In this document: positions 1-8,721 of the stretch, piece after piece
Layout of the letters: each line of letters begins with the position of its first letter
How positions within the stretch are numbered: the stretch's first letter is position 1
Origin: Euhalothece natronophila Z-M001
GTDB taxonomy: Bacteria; Cyanobacteriota; Cyanobacteriia; Cyanobacteriales; Rubidibacteraceae
Reading direction: 5' to 3'
DNA length: 64,000 nucleotides
Assembly (NCBI RefSeq): GCF_007904085.1
Contig: NZ_CP042326.1
Coordinates: forward strand, 1,302,001-1,366,000
Translations under genes and position numbers: made by a program
The notes under the pieces: generated by a model
What the model was told of the DNA's origin: nothing
The model's input: the letters and a program-made list of their open reading frames with translations, nothing else
Databases searched by the model: none

Positions 1-756
1 AATATCATCTCCAATGTGCCACAATAGGGAGTTAATGGCAGATTTACGGGAAGAGCCAGTTCCTACTACATCGCCGACATAGGCAACAGGTAAGCCTTTT
101 TCTTTTAGTTGGGCAATTTGTTCTAGTCCCTCTGGCATCCGTGACTCTAACATGGCAAGGGCATGAAGAGGAATATCAGGGCGTGTAGTGGCGTGTGTTG
201 CTGGAGAAAGATCGTCGGTGTTCGTTTCCCCTGGAACTTTAAAGACGGTAACGGTAATTGCTTCGGGGACTTCTGGCTTATTCTTAAACCAAGTCCCTTG
301 GGCCCATTCGTCGATTACCTGTTTAGCATAAGCATTATTTTGGGAGAGATCAAAAACATCATTAAACGCATCAAAGGCGAGAATGGTGTTGCTGAGTGCG
401 GTAGCTGCTTTTTGAGCAAGATTAGAATCAGAGGATTGGAGAAATTCAATTAAAGATTGGACATTGTATCCCCCAACCATAGTTCCTAAGAGTTCTACCG
501 CTTCTTCGGGGGTAAGGAGAGGAGAGGTAATTTCCTGTTTACCAATGGCGGTGAGGAAACTGGCTTTGACATAGGCTGCTTCGTCAACACCTGGGGGAAC
601 GCGATCGCGCAATAGATATAATAATTCTTCTTCTGTCCCTTCAGGAGGCTGTTTTAATAGTTCACATAATTCGGACGTTTGCTCGGCATTTAAGGCAAGA
701 GGAGGAATTCCTTGTTTTTCCCGTTCTGCTGTATGTGTGCGATACGCTTCTAACAT
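1..756 (-). CDS. acnB: Aconitate hydratase B, N-terminal part (truncated by window edge)
   Basis: The reverse strand is open from the ATG at 756 to the window edge, giving 252 codons with no stop. The protein begins MLEAYRTHTAEREKQGIPPL and continues with ALNAEQTSELCELLKQPP and RVPPGVDEAAYVKA, the signature N-terminus of bacterial aconitase B (bifunctional citrate/2-methylisocitrate (de)hydratase of the TCA cycle). The visible part covers the HEAT-like N-terminal domain and the start of the swivel domain (GDVVGTGSSRKSAINS). The Fe-S cysteines lie outside the window. An AGGAGA Shine-Dalgarno sits about 10 bases upstream of the ATG. The 379-base gap upstream should hold its promoter. Family assignment is secure. 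Confidence 0.96.
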   Translation of the reverse strand, partial: MLEAYRTHTAEREKQGIPPLALNAEQTSELCELLKQPPEGTEEELLYLLRDRVPPGVDEAAYVKASFLTAIGKQEITSPLLTPEEAVELLGTMVGGYNVQSLIEFLQSSDSNLAQKAATALSNTILAFDAFNDVFDLSQNNAYAKQVIDEWAQGTWFKNKPEVPEAITVTVFKVPGETNTDDLSPATHATTRPDIPLHALAMLESRMPEGLEQIAQLKEKGLPVAYVGDVVGTGSSRKSAINSLLWHIGDDI

Positions 757-1135
757 TTTTGACTGTGTTCTCCTATAATTGCTCTATACTAGTTCACCGA
801 TTATAGATTTATGTATTTATTGTTATTGTATCAAGCGCACCATCTCGTAAAGCTCAATGGGCAATGAGTTTGACAATTATAATACTTAATCATAACGATA
901 TGTCATACAAAATAGATCAATCATTGCTACAAGTGACTGCTCTAAAAACTTTCCTTACTCTTTTTAATAAAGGAAAAATATAATTGATCAGGATTGTTTT
1001 ATTTTCATATATTGGTTTCATTTAGTAATTTCAATTTCTTAATTTTGATCCACAGAGTGAATCTTGAAGGAAATTATGTTTACTTCCCCCATCCAAAACT
1101 AAAATGATAATGGGGAAAAGTAAACCTAGTATTTT
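757..1135. other. Intergenic region between acnB and rnr
   Basis: AT-rich stretch of 379 bases with no convincing ORF on either strand. It should contain the acnB promoter on the minus strand. Near its low-numbered rnr end it has one G/C-rich inverted repeat, listed separately. Nothing else recognisable. Confidence 0.6.
1082..1121 (-). terminator. Hairpin downstream of rnr
   Basis: Inverted repeat pairing positions 1082-1092 (ACTTCCCCCAT) with 1110-1121 (ATGGGGAAAAGT), with one bulge and an 18-base loop. It lies just past the rnr stop. There is no long T tract, so it may be a weak terminator or an mRNA 3'-end stabiliser. Confidence 0.35.
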
Positions 1136-3382
1136 TTAACTATCTAAATCTTCATCAGTAGCTGGAGTTGCCCCAGAAACGGTAACAAGATCAATTTGCT
1201 GACGATAATAGTCAACACTTTTTACTTGTACTTTTACCCGTGATCCCAGTCGATAGGCAATCCTATTTTTACGTCCCACTAAACAAGCATGACGGGCGCG
1301 ATATTCATACCAATCATCTTTAAGAGAACTAACATGAACTAATCCTTCCACTAATAAGTCTTCAATTTCTACGAAAAAGCCATAGGATTGTACGCCTGTA
1401 ATTAAACCAGAAAAGACTTCTCCTGTGCGTTCCTTCATTTTTTCGGCTTTATTAAGCCCTTTCAAGTCGTTTTCTGCATCTTCTACCATCTTGTCTCGTT
1501 CATTGAGATGATGAATAAAGCTAGCAATTTCTTCTTCGTATTCTGTAGCCATAGCAGGAGGAAGTACTTTCCAGTTAATTTTGCCATGACTGGTATTACT
1601 GTGGAGATCAACCCCTTCTTTTTGGGTTCTCACTCGCCGATCGCGCCCTTCGTGAAACACAGATTTTAAAATCCGTTGGTTCCACAAGTCAGCATAACGT
1701 CTTCCTGGAGAAATACAAGGGCTGTAAGGGCGATTCAAGGCTAAACCAAAATGTTCACTGGGTTTGGTGCTATATTTGGCTAGTTTGAGAGTGGACTTGA
1801 GGAAAAACATCAATACCCGAGAAGCATCGGAGTTGGCAATTTGTTGGCTAAAGTTTTGGTAATCTTGAGGGCGCAGTTCATCCTCATTTTCTAATTCGAG
1901 AGTTAACCCCAAGTTATTTCCCAATTTCATTAAGTCTTCAATTTCAGTGTAATCAGAAATATGTTGTACTCGATAAATTCCAGGTACACCAAGGGCTTGT
2001 AAATGCTGTCCCACTGCTTGTCCTGCCAAAATCATTAATTCTGTTAATAAAGCCCGTACAGGAAGGGAAGAAGTTGCAACTACTGTACCTAAGCGTCCTT
2101 CATCTTTAAATCCTCCTTGGGCTTCGGGTAATTCAATTTCAAAACCTCCCCGTTGTACCCGTTGCGATTTCACAACTGGACTCAAATTAAAGAATAAGTC
2201 ATTGAGAAGTTCTGCAGTAGCGGTGTTGTTATCAGTTCCGAGAAGAGATTGGGCTTGTTGATAGCTAACTTGTTCATCCACACGAATTACACTTTCTTGA
2301 ATTTCAAACCCTTCTATCTCTCCCATGGAATTGAGGGTTAACAAGATACTTACCGCAAGACGATCTTCCCCTGGGATTAAAGAAGCACATTGTTGCACTT
2401 CTGGGGGAAATAAAGGAATAACAAAATCATTTAAAAAGACCGCTGTTCCCCGTTGTTTGGCAGCGGTGTCCATTGCGGAATCTTTAGGAACATAATGGGC
2501 AATATCAGCAATATGAATTCCTAATTCCCAGTTTCCCTCCTTCGTTTTGTTTAAGGTAAGGGCATTTTCAATCAAGGAATCGGTGTTTTCTGAGGTTTCT
2601 TCAAGAGTAACGGTGAATAAATCTCGATAATCAACTCGCTTTTGTAAAGTCTTTTCATCGAGGGTGGGAGTTAAGGCTTTTGCTTCTTTGAGGGCTGTTG
2701 CGGAAAACTGTCTGGGAAGATCATGTTTACAACAGACAATATCTGTATCTGCAGCTTCTTCTGCATCACTGCCTAAAATTTTCGTGACGCGACCTACAGG
2801 AGGATGATCCCCAAGAGGATATCGTAAGACTTCCAGGTGAACTAAATGATCTACAGCACTTTCTAAGTCTTGTCCGTCGGGGCTAAGATCCAGTTCAAAC
2901 AATAACCGATCATCAAGGGGAACCGCTTGATAGTCTTTTTCGCTGTTGTCTTCTACCTTTCTGACTTGGGCAAGGAGAGAGGGATTTGCGCGATCGAGAA
3001 TTACTTGCACTTCTCCTTCAGGAGAGCGGCGACGGCTTCCATCTTTAATCACTTTCACTAAAACGCGATCGCCGTTCCAAGCACTACCAAGATAGGATTC
3101 TCGTACATAAATATCATCTGTTCCTTCCTGATCTTGAATAGCGAAACAAAAACCTTTACTCGAACAACGCAATTTCGCTTCCACCACATCATCTTGTGGA
3201 ACACGACGGTACTTTCCCCTTTCTTTGACAATCACTCCAACTCGTTCGAGGGCATCAAGGGCAATTTGTAGTTTTTGAATACTTGACTCCTCTTGCAAGT
3301 TTAGTTTTTTTTCGAGAACTTTTGGGGCGACTAGTTTATTATCACTTAAGTGGGAAAGAATTGTAGCGATTGAAAATTCCAT
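1136..3382 (-). CDS. rnr: RNase II/R family 3'-5' exoribonuclease
   Basis: 748-residue exoribonuclease of the RNB family, degrading RNA from the 3' end in mRNA turnover and structured-RNA decay. Order of parts: an N-terminal winged-helix-like region (about 1-65), cold-shock-like OB region, RNB catalytic core (about 250-580) with GIHIADIAHYV (metal-binding acidic site) and SPGRRYADL near its end, then a C-terminal S1 domain (about 650-735, GLITGVQSYGFFVEI). The presence of an S1 domain and the length fit RNase R/cyanobacterial RNase II. No clear Shine-Dalgarno precedes the ATG. It is monocistronic, divergent from the gene at 3696. RNase R versus RNase II specificity cannot be settled from sequence alone. 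Confidence 0.93.
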   Translation of the reverse strand: MEFSIATILSHLSDNKLVAPKVLEKKLNLQEESSIQKLQIALDALERVGVIVKERGKYRRVPQDDVVEAKLRCSSKGFCFAIQDQEGTDDIYVRESYLGSAWNGDRVLVKVIKDGSRRRSPEGEVQVILDRANPSLLAQVRKVEDNSEKDYQAVPLDDRLLFELDLSPDGQDLESAVDHLVHLEVLRYPLGDHPPVGRVTKILGSDAEEAADTDIVCCKHDLPRQFSATALKEAKALTPTLDEKTLQKRVDYRDLFTVTLEETSENTDSLIENALTLNKTKEGNWELGIHIADIAHYVPKDSAMDTAAKQRGTAVFLNDFVIPLFPPEVQQCASLIPGEDRLAVSILLTLNSMGEIEGFEIQESVIRVDEQVSYQQAQSLLGTDNNTATAELLNDLFFNLSPVVKSQRVQRGGFEIELPEAQGGFKDEGRLGTVVATSSLPVRALLTELMILAGQAVGQHLQALGVPGIYRVQHISDYTEIEDLMKLGNNLGLTLELENEDELRPQDYQNFSQQIANSDASRVLMFFLKSTLKLAKYSTKPSEHFGLALNRPYSPCISPGRRYADLWNQRILKSVFHEGRDRRVRTQKEGVDLHSNTSHGKINWKVLPPAMATEYEEEIASFIHHLNERDKMVEDAENDLKGLNKAEKMKERTGEVFSGLITGVQSYGFFVEIEDLLVEGLVHVSSLKDDWYEYRARHACLVGRKNRIAYRLGSRVKVQVKSVDYYRQQIDLVTVSGATPATDEDLDS

Positions 3383-3695
3383 CTGATATCAGTATCTCTT
3401 CAGGTTCACTTCCGATTAATTCAACAAGAAACGCTACTACTGCGCGATCGTTATTTTACAGGGGAATAAGTTTCCCATCTTTAAAACCGAACACTTATCA
3501 GCCTAGCAAAGGAGATTAGTTGTGATGTCTTTGGAGCGCATCAATTTCCATTGCCAGTTATAGCGTAGATCCACTAATAACGATTAAACTACAGTAGTAG
3601 TGTCATCTCAATTTATTTTATCTCTTTTTGCTCTCATTATTGCTTTATCTCTAAAGAAGAAAGCACTCACGAGGCATTAATTAATAACCATTATT
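3383..3695. promoter_or_regulatory. Divergent intergenic region, rnr / 3696 gene
   Basis: 313 bases separating two divergent genes, so promoters for both should lie here. It holds no ORF above 15 codons with supporting features. A GCGATCG core (3446-3452) is present; no defined operator was recognised. Confidence 0.4.
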
Positions 3696-4352
3696 ATGTT
3701 TGAGCAATTTCGCAGTCATTTTCCTCGGGGAAGTCTCATTAGCGAACTGGTACAAATTGATCACGGCAAATACATTGTCCGCGCTACAGTACAAAATGAG
3801 GGATTAACCCTTGCAACAGGACTAGCGGCGGCTGATACTGTGGAACAAGCCGAAGATCAAGCTCGCATTCGGGCCTTAGCAGTTTTAAACATTTCTATAA
3901 GTTCTTCTAAATCGGTACATCATTCTCCTCAAAGTTATTCTCAGGAGAAAACGCCACGCCCCACTGCTTCGTCTCAAACGGCTAATGCGAGTTCCTCGTC
4001 CTTGTCTCAAAATCTTTCATCAGAGGTTTCTTTTTCTGTAGAGAGTGAAGAAAAACCTGTAACGGAACTTTCTCAATCATCTCAGGAAACCATCTCCGAA
4101 CCCGAAACATCTGAATCAACAGTGAATGGTTCTGGTGAAAGTCACAGTAGCGATGAAAACTTCATCGATCATTCTGATATTATTGCTCGCACTAACGTAG
4201 AGTTACGAAGATTACAATGGACGAGCGAACAGGGGAGGAAATTTCTGCAAGAAACCTATGGCAAACGATCGCGCACTTTGCTCTCAGAGTCAGAGCTATT
4301 ACAGTTTCTAGAATACTTAGAGAAACAACCTACCCCACCCCAGCAAGAATAA
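3696..4352 (+). CDS. Conserved cyanobacterial protein with two terminal modules and a Ser-rich linker
   Basis: 218 residues in three parts. Residues 1-67 look like strand-strand-strand-helix (GSLISELVQIDHGKYIVRA, then a helix VEQAEDQARIRALAVL). Residues 70-155 are a low-complexity Ser/Thr/Glu/Gln linker. Residues 157-213 form a compact helical module (DIIARTNVELRRLQWTSEQG, then GKRSRTLLSESELLQFLEYL). The C-terminal module resembles tails I associate with cyanobacterial single-strand-annealing (Rad52-like) or other DNA-binding proteins. That is a recollection of pattern, not a search result, so no function is assigned. Single gene, divergent from rnr and convergent with clpP (31 bases apart). 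Confidence 0.75.
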   Translation: MFEQFRSHFPRGSLISELVQIDHGKYIVRATVQNEGLTLATGLAAADTVEQAEDQARIRALAVLNISISSSKSVHHSPQSYSQEKTPRPTASSQTANASSSSLSQNLSSEVSFSVESEEKPVTELSQSSQETISEPETSESTVNGSGESHSSDENFIDHSDIIARTNVELRRLQWTSEQGRKFLQETYGKRSRTLLSESELLQFLEYLEKQPTPPQQE

Positions 4353-4383
4353 ACAGGAGGAGGTAGGATCTTCAGAAAGAAAA

Positions 4384-4983
4384 TTAAGAGGGAGGGTTAC
4401 TTGCAGAAGGACGACGTTCAATAATGCGATCAATTAAGCCATATTCTAGAGACTCTTGAGGCGACATAAAGAAGTCACGTTCTGTGTCTTCTTGAATTTT
4501 TTCTAGAGGTTGACCGGTATGTTGCGCGAGATAGTTGTTTAGTTGTCCTTTGAGATACAGAATCTCTTTGGCTTGAATTTCAATATCGGAGGCTTGACCT
4601 TGCGCTCCCCCTAAGGGTTGGTGAATCATGATTCGAGAATGGGGTAGGCTGAGACGTTTACCTGGCTCTCCCGCACTGAGGAGAAACGCCCCCATACTGG
4701 CAGCTAATCCCAAGCAAATAGTAGAAACATTGGGAGTAATTTGGTTCATGGTGTCAAAAATGCCCATACCGGCACTGACAGAACCACCAGGAGAGTTAAT
4801 GTAGAGATAAATATCTTTTTCTGGTTCTTCTGCTTCCAAGTAAAGCATTTGGGCAACAATGAGATTGGCAATTTCATCATCTACCTGCTGCCCTAAGAAG
4901 ACAATTCTTTCTCGTAGAAGACGAGAGTAGATATCAAAAGCGCGTTCGCCACGACCAGAGGTTTCAATAACGGTAGGGATCAT
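4384..4983 (-). CDS. clpP: ATP-dependent Clp protease proteolytic subunit
   Basis: 199-residue serine peptidase of family S14, the barrel subunit of Clp protease. The catalytic triad is Ser96 (GLAASMGAF), His121 (MIHQPLGG) and Asp170 (TERDFFMSP). The strand/turn [17 protein letters not shown] is the usual substrate-binding strand region. The length is normal for an active ClpP. Cyanobacteria carry several clp paralogs; no clpX or clpR lies beside this copy, so which complex it joins cannot be told from context. Confidence 0.97.
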   Translation of the reverse strand: MIPTVIETSGRGERAFDIYSRLLRERIVFLGQQVDDEIANLIVAQMLYLEAEEPEKDIYLYINSPGGSVSAGMGIFDTMNQITPNVSTICLGLAASMGAFLLSAGEPGKRLSLPHSRIMIHQPLGGAQGQASDIEIQAKEILYLKGQLNNYLAQHTGQPLEKIQEDTERDFFMSPQESLEYGLIDRIIERRPSASNPPS

Positions 4984-5185
4984 ATAAAGTTAGTTTTTTG
5001 TTGCTAGCTAATTGTCGTCTGCTCTTTAAGTTTGAGCTTTTTAGGGAGTGAAACCCCGTTGATGACTATCGAAACAATCTATGGATTAAACCCACATTGA
5101 TTTAGGGTTTTTTCTAATAATAACAGATCTCACCCAACCTGAAACCACTTAAGATAGAAGAGGAAGCGATTTTAGGGGAATAACG

Positions 5186-5509
5186 ATGCTGGAATCACTA
5201 TTTAAGCTATTAGGACGACAACCCAAAAATTATCAAGCCAATGTTGAAATTTATACTTGGCAAACTTGTCCTTTTTGTATTCGTGCCAAAATGCTTTTAG
5301 GTTGGAAAGGAGTTAAATATACTGAATATAAAATTGATGGGGATGATAGTGCTAGAAATCGTATGGCAGAACGAGCCAATGGTAAGCGCAGTGTTCCCCA
5401 AATTTTTATTAATAATCAGCACATAGGCGGTTGTGATGAACTGTATGCTCTTGACAAAGGCAAAAATTTAGATCAGTTATTGATGCAACCAGCCGATGCA
5501 GTGGGATAA
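5186..5509 (+). CDS. grxC: Glutaredoxin (dithiol, CPFC)
   Basis: 107-residue glutaredoxin with the redox site CPFC at residues 28-31, the cis-proline segment RSVPQIFINNQHIGG and the C-terminal helix. It reduces protein disulfides and glutathionylated cysteines with glutathione in the cytosol. About 20 residues at the N-terminus (MLESLFKLLGRQPKNYQANV) extend beyond the usual 85-90 residue domain. Its end overlaps the tadA start by 14 bases, implying co-transcription and possibly translational coupling. Confidence 0.93.
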   Translation: MLESLFKLLGRQPKNYQANVEIYTWQTCPFCIRAKMLLGWKGVKYTEYKIDGDDSARNRMAERANGKRSVPQIFINNQHIGGCDELYALDKGKNLDQLLMQPADAVG

Positions 5510-5990
5510 AGCCCGTTACGAGCAGCATTGCCATTGGATGGAGTATGCCCTGCAATTGGCACAAGAGGCTGGAAAAGCTGGAGAAATTCCTGTGGGGGCG
5601 GTGATTGTTGATGCTGAAAACAGGATTATCGGTGAAGGAAATAATCGTAAAGAGCGCGATCGCGCCCCTACCTCTCATGCAGAAATCATTGCCATTAATC
5701 AAGCAGCCCAAACCCTTGCTAATTGGCATCTTAATGGTCTTACCCTTTATGTCACGCTTGAACCTTGTCCTATGTGCAGTGGGGCAATCATTCAAGCTCG
5801 ACTGGGCACATTAGTTTATGGGGCAGATGATCCAAAAACAGGAGCAGTGCGCAGTGTTTTAAATCTTCCCGATAGTGCCGCTTCTAATCATCATTTAGAA
5901 GTTTTCGGCGGGATTTTAGATGATCGCTGTCGTGAACAGCTAAAACAGTGGTTTGCTCAAAAACGCATAATAAAAAAATCCCCCACCTGA
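5496..5990 (+). CDS. tadA: tRNA-specific adenosine deaminase
   Basis: 164-residue zinc deaminase that converts A34 to inosine in tRNA-Arg(ACG). Zinc ligands and catalytic Glu are in HAE (His61, Glu63) and PCPMC (Cys91, Cys94). The N-terminal YALQLAQEAGKAGEIPVGAV matches the family. The ATG inside the grxC 3' end is used because later starts would cut into the conserved first helix. The last codons (KKSPT) lie within the psbD terminator on the opposite strand. Confidence 0.95.
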   Translation: MQWDKARYEQHCHWMEYALQLAQEAGKAGEIPVGAVIVDAENRIIGEGNNRKERDRAPTSHAEIIAINQAAQTLANWHLNGLTLYVTLEPCPMCSGAIIQARLGTLVYGADDPKTGAVRSVLNLPDSAASNHHLEVFGGILDDRCREQLKQWFAQKRIIKKSPT

Positions 5991-5999
5991 GAGGCAGGG
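5972..5999 (-). terminator. Rho-independent terminator of psbD
   Basis: On the minus strand, 5999-5992 (CCCTGCCT) pairs with 5988-5981 (AGGTGGGG), two pairs being G-U, with a 3-base loop, followed by GATTTTTTTA. It lies 31 bases past the psbD stop and is embedded in the end of tadA, which converges on psbD. Confidence 0.75.
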
Positions 6000-6029
6000 A
6001 ATAATTGTCAGAACTGTCCTTGAGAGATG

Positions 6030-7091
6030 TTAGAGAGCGTTACCACGAGGTAAGACTTCTTCAGGGAATTCAAACTTCTGATGGGGTTGGTCATCCGTTG
6101 CCATCCAAGCACGGAGACCTTCGTTTAATAAGATGTTCTTGGTATAGAAGGTTTCAAATTCAGGGTCTTCTGCTGCCCGAATTTCTTGAGAGACGAAGTC
6201 ATAGGCACGAAGGTTTAATCCTAAGCCGACTACTCCGACTGAAGCCATCCATAGCCCTGTTACTGGCACAAACAGCATGAAGAAGTGTAACCACCGTTTG
6301 TTGGAGAAGGCAATGCCGAAAATCTGACTCCAGAAACGGTTGGCAGTCACCATGGAATAGGTTTCTTCTGATTGGGTGGGATTGAAGGCTCGGAAGGTGT
6401 TGTTACTTCCGTCTCCGTCTTCAAATAGGGTGTTTTCTACGGTAGCTCCGTGAATGGCACACAGAAGCGCACCGCCTAAGATTCCTGCTACTCCCATCAT
6501 GTGGAAGGGATTTAAGGTCCAGTTGTGGAATCCTTGGAAGAATAGAATGAAACGGAAGATTCCAGCTACCCCAAATGAGGGGGCAAAGAACCAACTGGAT
6601 TGTCCTAAGGGATACATGAGGAAGACGCTGACGAATACGGCAATCGGACCTGAAAACGCGATCGCGTTATAGGGTCGTACCCCCACTAGACGGGCAATTT
6701 CAAACTGACGTAGCATGAAGCCAATCAGTCCAAAGGCACCGTGTAGGGCGGTAAAGGTCCATAAACCGCCGATTTGACACCAGCGTACGAAGTCCCAGTT
6801 TGCTTCCGGTCCCCATAAAAAGAGTAGGGAATGTCCGAAGGCATCTGCTGGTGTTGATACCGCTACGGTTAAGAAGTTACAGCCTTCTAGGTAAGAGCTG
6901 GCTAGTCCGTGGGTGTACCACGAGGTGACAAAGGTGGTTCCGGTTAACCATCCCCCAATGGCTAGGTAAGCACAGGGGAATAGGAGTAAACCAGACCAGC
7001 CGATAAAGACGAATCTGTCGCGCTTGAGCCAATCATCGACTAGGTCGAAGATCCCTCTTTGTTGTTGGGCGCGTCCTACTGCAATTGTCAT
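6030..7091 (-). CDS. psbD: Photosystem II D2 protein (standalone copy)
   Basis: 353-residue D2 reaction-centre protein of the thylakoid membrane with five transmembrane helices. Key residues are present: Tyr160 (Y-D), His197 (P680 chlorophyll ligand in NPFHMMG), His214 (non-haem iron/QA region, AIHGATVE), and the second iron ligand His269 (KRWLHFF; His268 in the usual numbering). The one-residue offset comes from an extra residue in the stromal D-E loop (GDGSNNTF). There is a GGAG about 9 bases before the ATG. psbC, which normally overlaps psbD, is absent; the next gene downstream is convergent tadA. This is therefore the monocistronic psbD that many cyanobacteria keep alongside psbDC. Confidence 0.97.
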   Translation of the reverse strand: MTIAVGRAQQQRGIFDLVDDWLKRDRFVFIGWSGLLLFPCAYLAIGGWLTGTTFVTSWYTHGLASSYLEGCNFLTVAVSTPADAFGHSLLFLWGPEANWDFVRWCQIGGLWTFTALHGAFGLIGFMLRQFEIARLVGVRPYNAIAFSGPIAVFVSVFLMYPLGQSSWFFAPSFGVAGIFRFILFFQGFHNWTLNPFHMMGVAGILGGALLCAIHGATVENTLFEDGDGSNNTFRAFNPTQSEETYSMVTANRFWSQIFGIAFSNKRWLHFFMLFVPVTGLWMASVGVVGLGLNLRAYDFVSQEIRAAEDPEFETFYTKNILLNEGLRAWMATDDQPHQKFEFPEEVLPRGNAL

Positions 7092-7347
7092 TGCTAATAC
7101 TCCAATTCTATATGGATGTTTACAGTTTGCTATCTATAATTACTTTTTTGCCCAATGCAAATTTTGAGCAAAGTTCTGAGAAAAGTTTACTTTTCTTTAC
7201 TAAACCTATCATAATCTAATTTTTCTTAATCTTCCACTCTTTCTTAATTAATTTTTAAATTTTGTTAAGTTGATCGGAGATAGTGGCGCGATCGCGCTTA
7301 AAAATGTCACACTGGCGACTAGGAAAAATGCTAGTTGCTTGTCTAAT

Positions 7348-7677
7348 ATGTCCAAACGTGGAATTAGTGCCTTTATTGGGGGATTAGCCTTAGGAAGTGC
7401 GGTAGGAAGCGCGATCGGGTTATTAGTTGCTCCTCGTTCTGGGCAAGAAACCAGAAAAATATTAAAAAAATCTGCCCTAGCTGTACCAGAAATTGCTCAA
7501 GATATTTCTAGCAGTGTACAGCTACAAGCTGATCGATTCTCAGAAACGACACTCAGTAATTGGGAAAGCACCCTCACTCGGTTACAAGAAGCGATTGCTG
7601 CTGGCGTGGAAGCCAGTAAAATGGAAACAACATCCTCAGAGCAAACTACTGAGTCTCTCTCTACTAAGTCAGAATGA
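7348..7677 (+). CDS. YtxH/gas-vesicle-protein-like small membrane protein
   Basis: About 109 residues from ATG 7348: MSKRGISAFIGGLALGSAVG leads a glycine-rich hydrophobic segment (SAIGLLVAPRSGQETR), then an amphipathic tail ending in a Thr/Ser/Glu-rich stretch. The GLLVAPRSGxETR motif is the hallmark of the YtxH-like family, whose function is poorly defined. An earlier in-frame ATG (7270) would add 26 non-conserved residues and is not preferred. Its stop overlaps the next gene's start (ATGA), so the two are probably coupled. Confidence 0.8.
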   Translation: MSKRGISAFIGGLALGSAVGSAIGLLVAPRSGQETRKILKKSALAVPEIAQDISSSVQLQADRFSETTLSNWESTLTRLQEAIAAGVEASKMETTSSEQTTESLSTKSE

Positions 7678-8078
7678 CGACAATTTCTCAACAGTCTCAG
7701 ATTAAATATCCACACAAAACCATTAGACGGGCGGAAATGGCTCTCAAATGTGCTCCCTTTCGCTTAAAATTATTTCAAGAAATGCGATCGCGCAGTGTCC
7801 CCCTTTCCCAAATTGCCAATCAAACAGGAGTAGAAAAACAACATATCGTTAAACCTCTTTCAGAATTAAAGGTTGAAAATGAGCTTGTTTGGCTTATTCA
7901 AGTAGGATTATTGCGAAGAGAAGTGGATGGACAAGGAATTACCGATAGTTTTCGCCTTACTCCTTTAGGGAGACAACTAGTGGCAAAATGGGAGGCAGAA
8001 AAGCAAGAAATCCCTGCTCCTTCTTGGCTAACTAGAATTCAATGCGCGATTATACGGTGGTTTCGTCTTCCGTTTTAA
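7674..8078 (+). CDS. Conserved cyanobacterial winged-helix-like protein
   Basis: 134 residues. A segment such as SVPLSQIANQTGVEKQHIVK suggests a helix-turn-helix. It is followed by LVWLIQVGLLRREVDGQGIT and DSFRLTPLGRQLVAKW, typical of a winged-helix second half. I recall similar proteins annotated as an Npun_F0494-type cyanobacterial family, but no function is known. It is translationally coupled to the YtxH-like gene and overlaps the convergent nth gene by 29 bases. Whether it binds DNA is inference. Confidence 0.75.
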   Translation: MTTISQQSQIKYPHKTIRRAEMALKCAPFRLKLFQEMRSRSVPLSQIANQTGVEKQHIVKPLSELKVENELVWLIQVGLLRREVDGQGITDSFRLTPLGRQLVAKWEAEKQEIPAPSWLTRIQCAIIRWFRLPF

Positions 8079-8721
8079 AACCTGTTAGTTTCCATGACGG
8101 ACAAATATCTGCTAAACTACAAGCCTCACACATAGGTTGACGGGCCTTGCACACTTCACGCCCATGATAAATTAAGCGAATTGACCAATTTTCCCACTCT
8201 GCTTGGGGTAAGAGAGTCATTAAGTCTTTTTCAATTTGTTTGGGGTCTTTTTTTTCTGTCAAACCCAAGCGGTTACTAAGACGTTTCACATGGGTATCTA
8301 CAGTTACCCCAGCATTGATGCCATAAGCATGGGCTAACACCACATTAGCTGTTTTTCGCGCTACTCCGGGCAATTTTAAAAGGTCACTCATAGTATCGGG
8401 AACTTTCCCCCCGAATTGAGAGACAATCATCTCACAAGCTCCCTGAATACTTTTGGCTTTATTTCGATAGAAACCAGTAGAACGAATGAGGGTTTCTATG
8501 TCTTCTCTCTTTGCTTCTGCCATGGCTTTGGCATCAGGAAAACGAGCGAATAATTCGGGGGTTACTTTATTCACTCGTTCATCTGTACATTGGGCAGAAA
8601 GAATCGTTGCCACTAATAATTGAACGGGGGTTTCGTAATTAAGGGTGCAGGTGGCATCGGGATATAAGGCTTTGAGACGGGCGAGTAGGGTTAACGCCCG
8701 TTCTTGTTGAGAAGCTGTCAT
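8050..8721 (-). CDS. nth: Endonuclease III (DNA glycosylase/AP lyase)
   Basis: 223-residue base-excision repair enzyme removing oxidised pyrimidines. The helix-hairpin-helix LPGVARKTA carries catalytic Lys123, and the Gly/Pro-Asp loop carries Asp142 (VTVDTHVKRL). The C-terminal 4Fe-4S cluster ligands are Cys191, Cys198, Cys201 and Cys207 (C-x6-C-x2-C-x5-C). Its ATG overlaps the rseP stop (TAATG), so the two are one transcription unit. The 3' end overlaps the convergent gene at 7674. Confidence 0.97.
   Translation of the reverse strand: MTASQQERALTLLARLKALYPDATCTLNYETPVQLLVATILSAQCTDERVNKVTPELFARFPDAKAMAEAKREDIETLIRSTGFYRNKAKSIQGACEMIVSQFGGKVPDTMSDLLKLPGVARKTANVVLAHAYGINAGVTVDTHVKRLSNRLGLTEKKDPKQIEKDLMTLLPQAEWENWSIRLIYHGREVCKARQPMCEACSLADICPSWKLTGFKTEDETTV

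Noticed and set aside
163-453. 96-codon plus-strand ORF
   Set aside because: It lies antisense inside acnB, whose reading frame is strongly conserved.
7186-7203. HLR1-like direct repeat TTTACTTT/TTTACTAA upstream of psbD
   Set aside because: Both half-sites lack the A at the sixth position of the HLR1 consensus, and the orientation is opposite to psbD; too weak to call.
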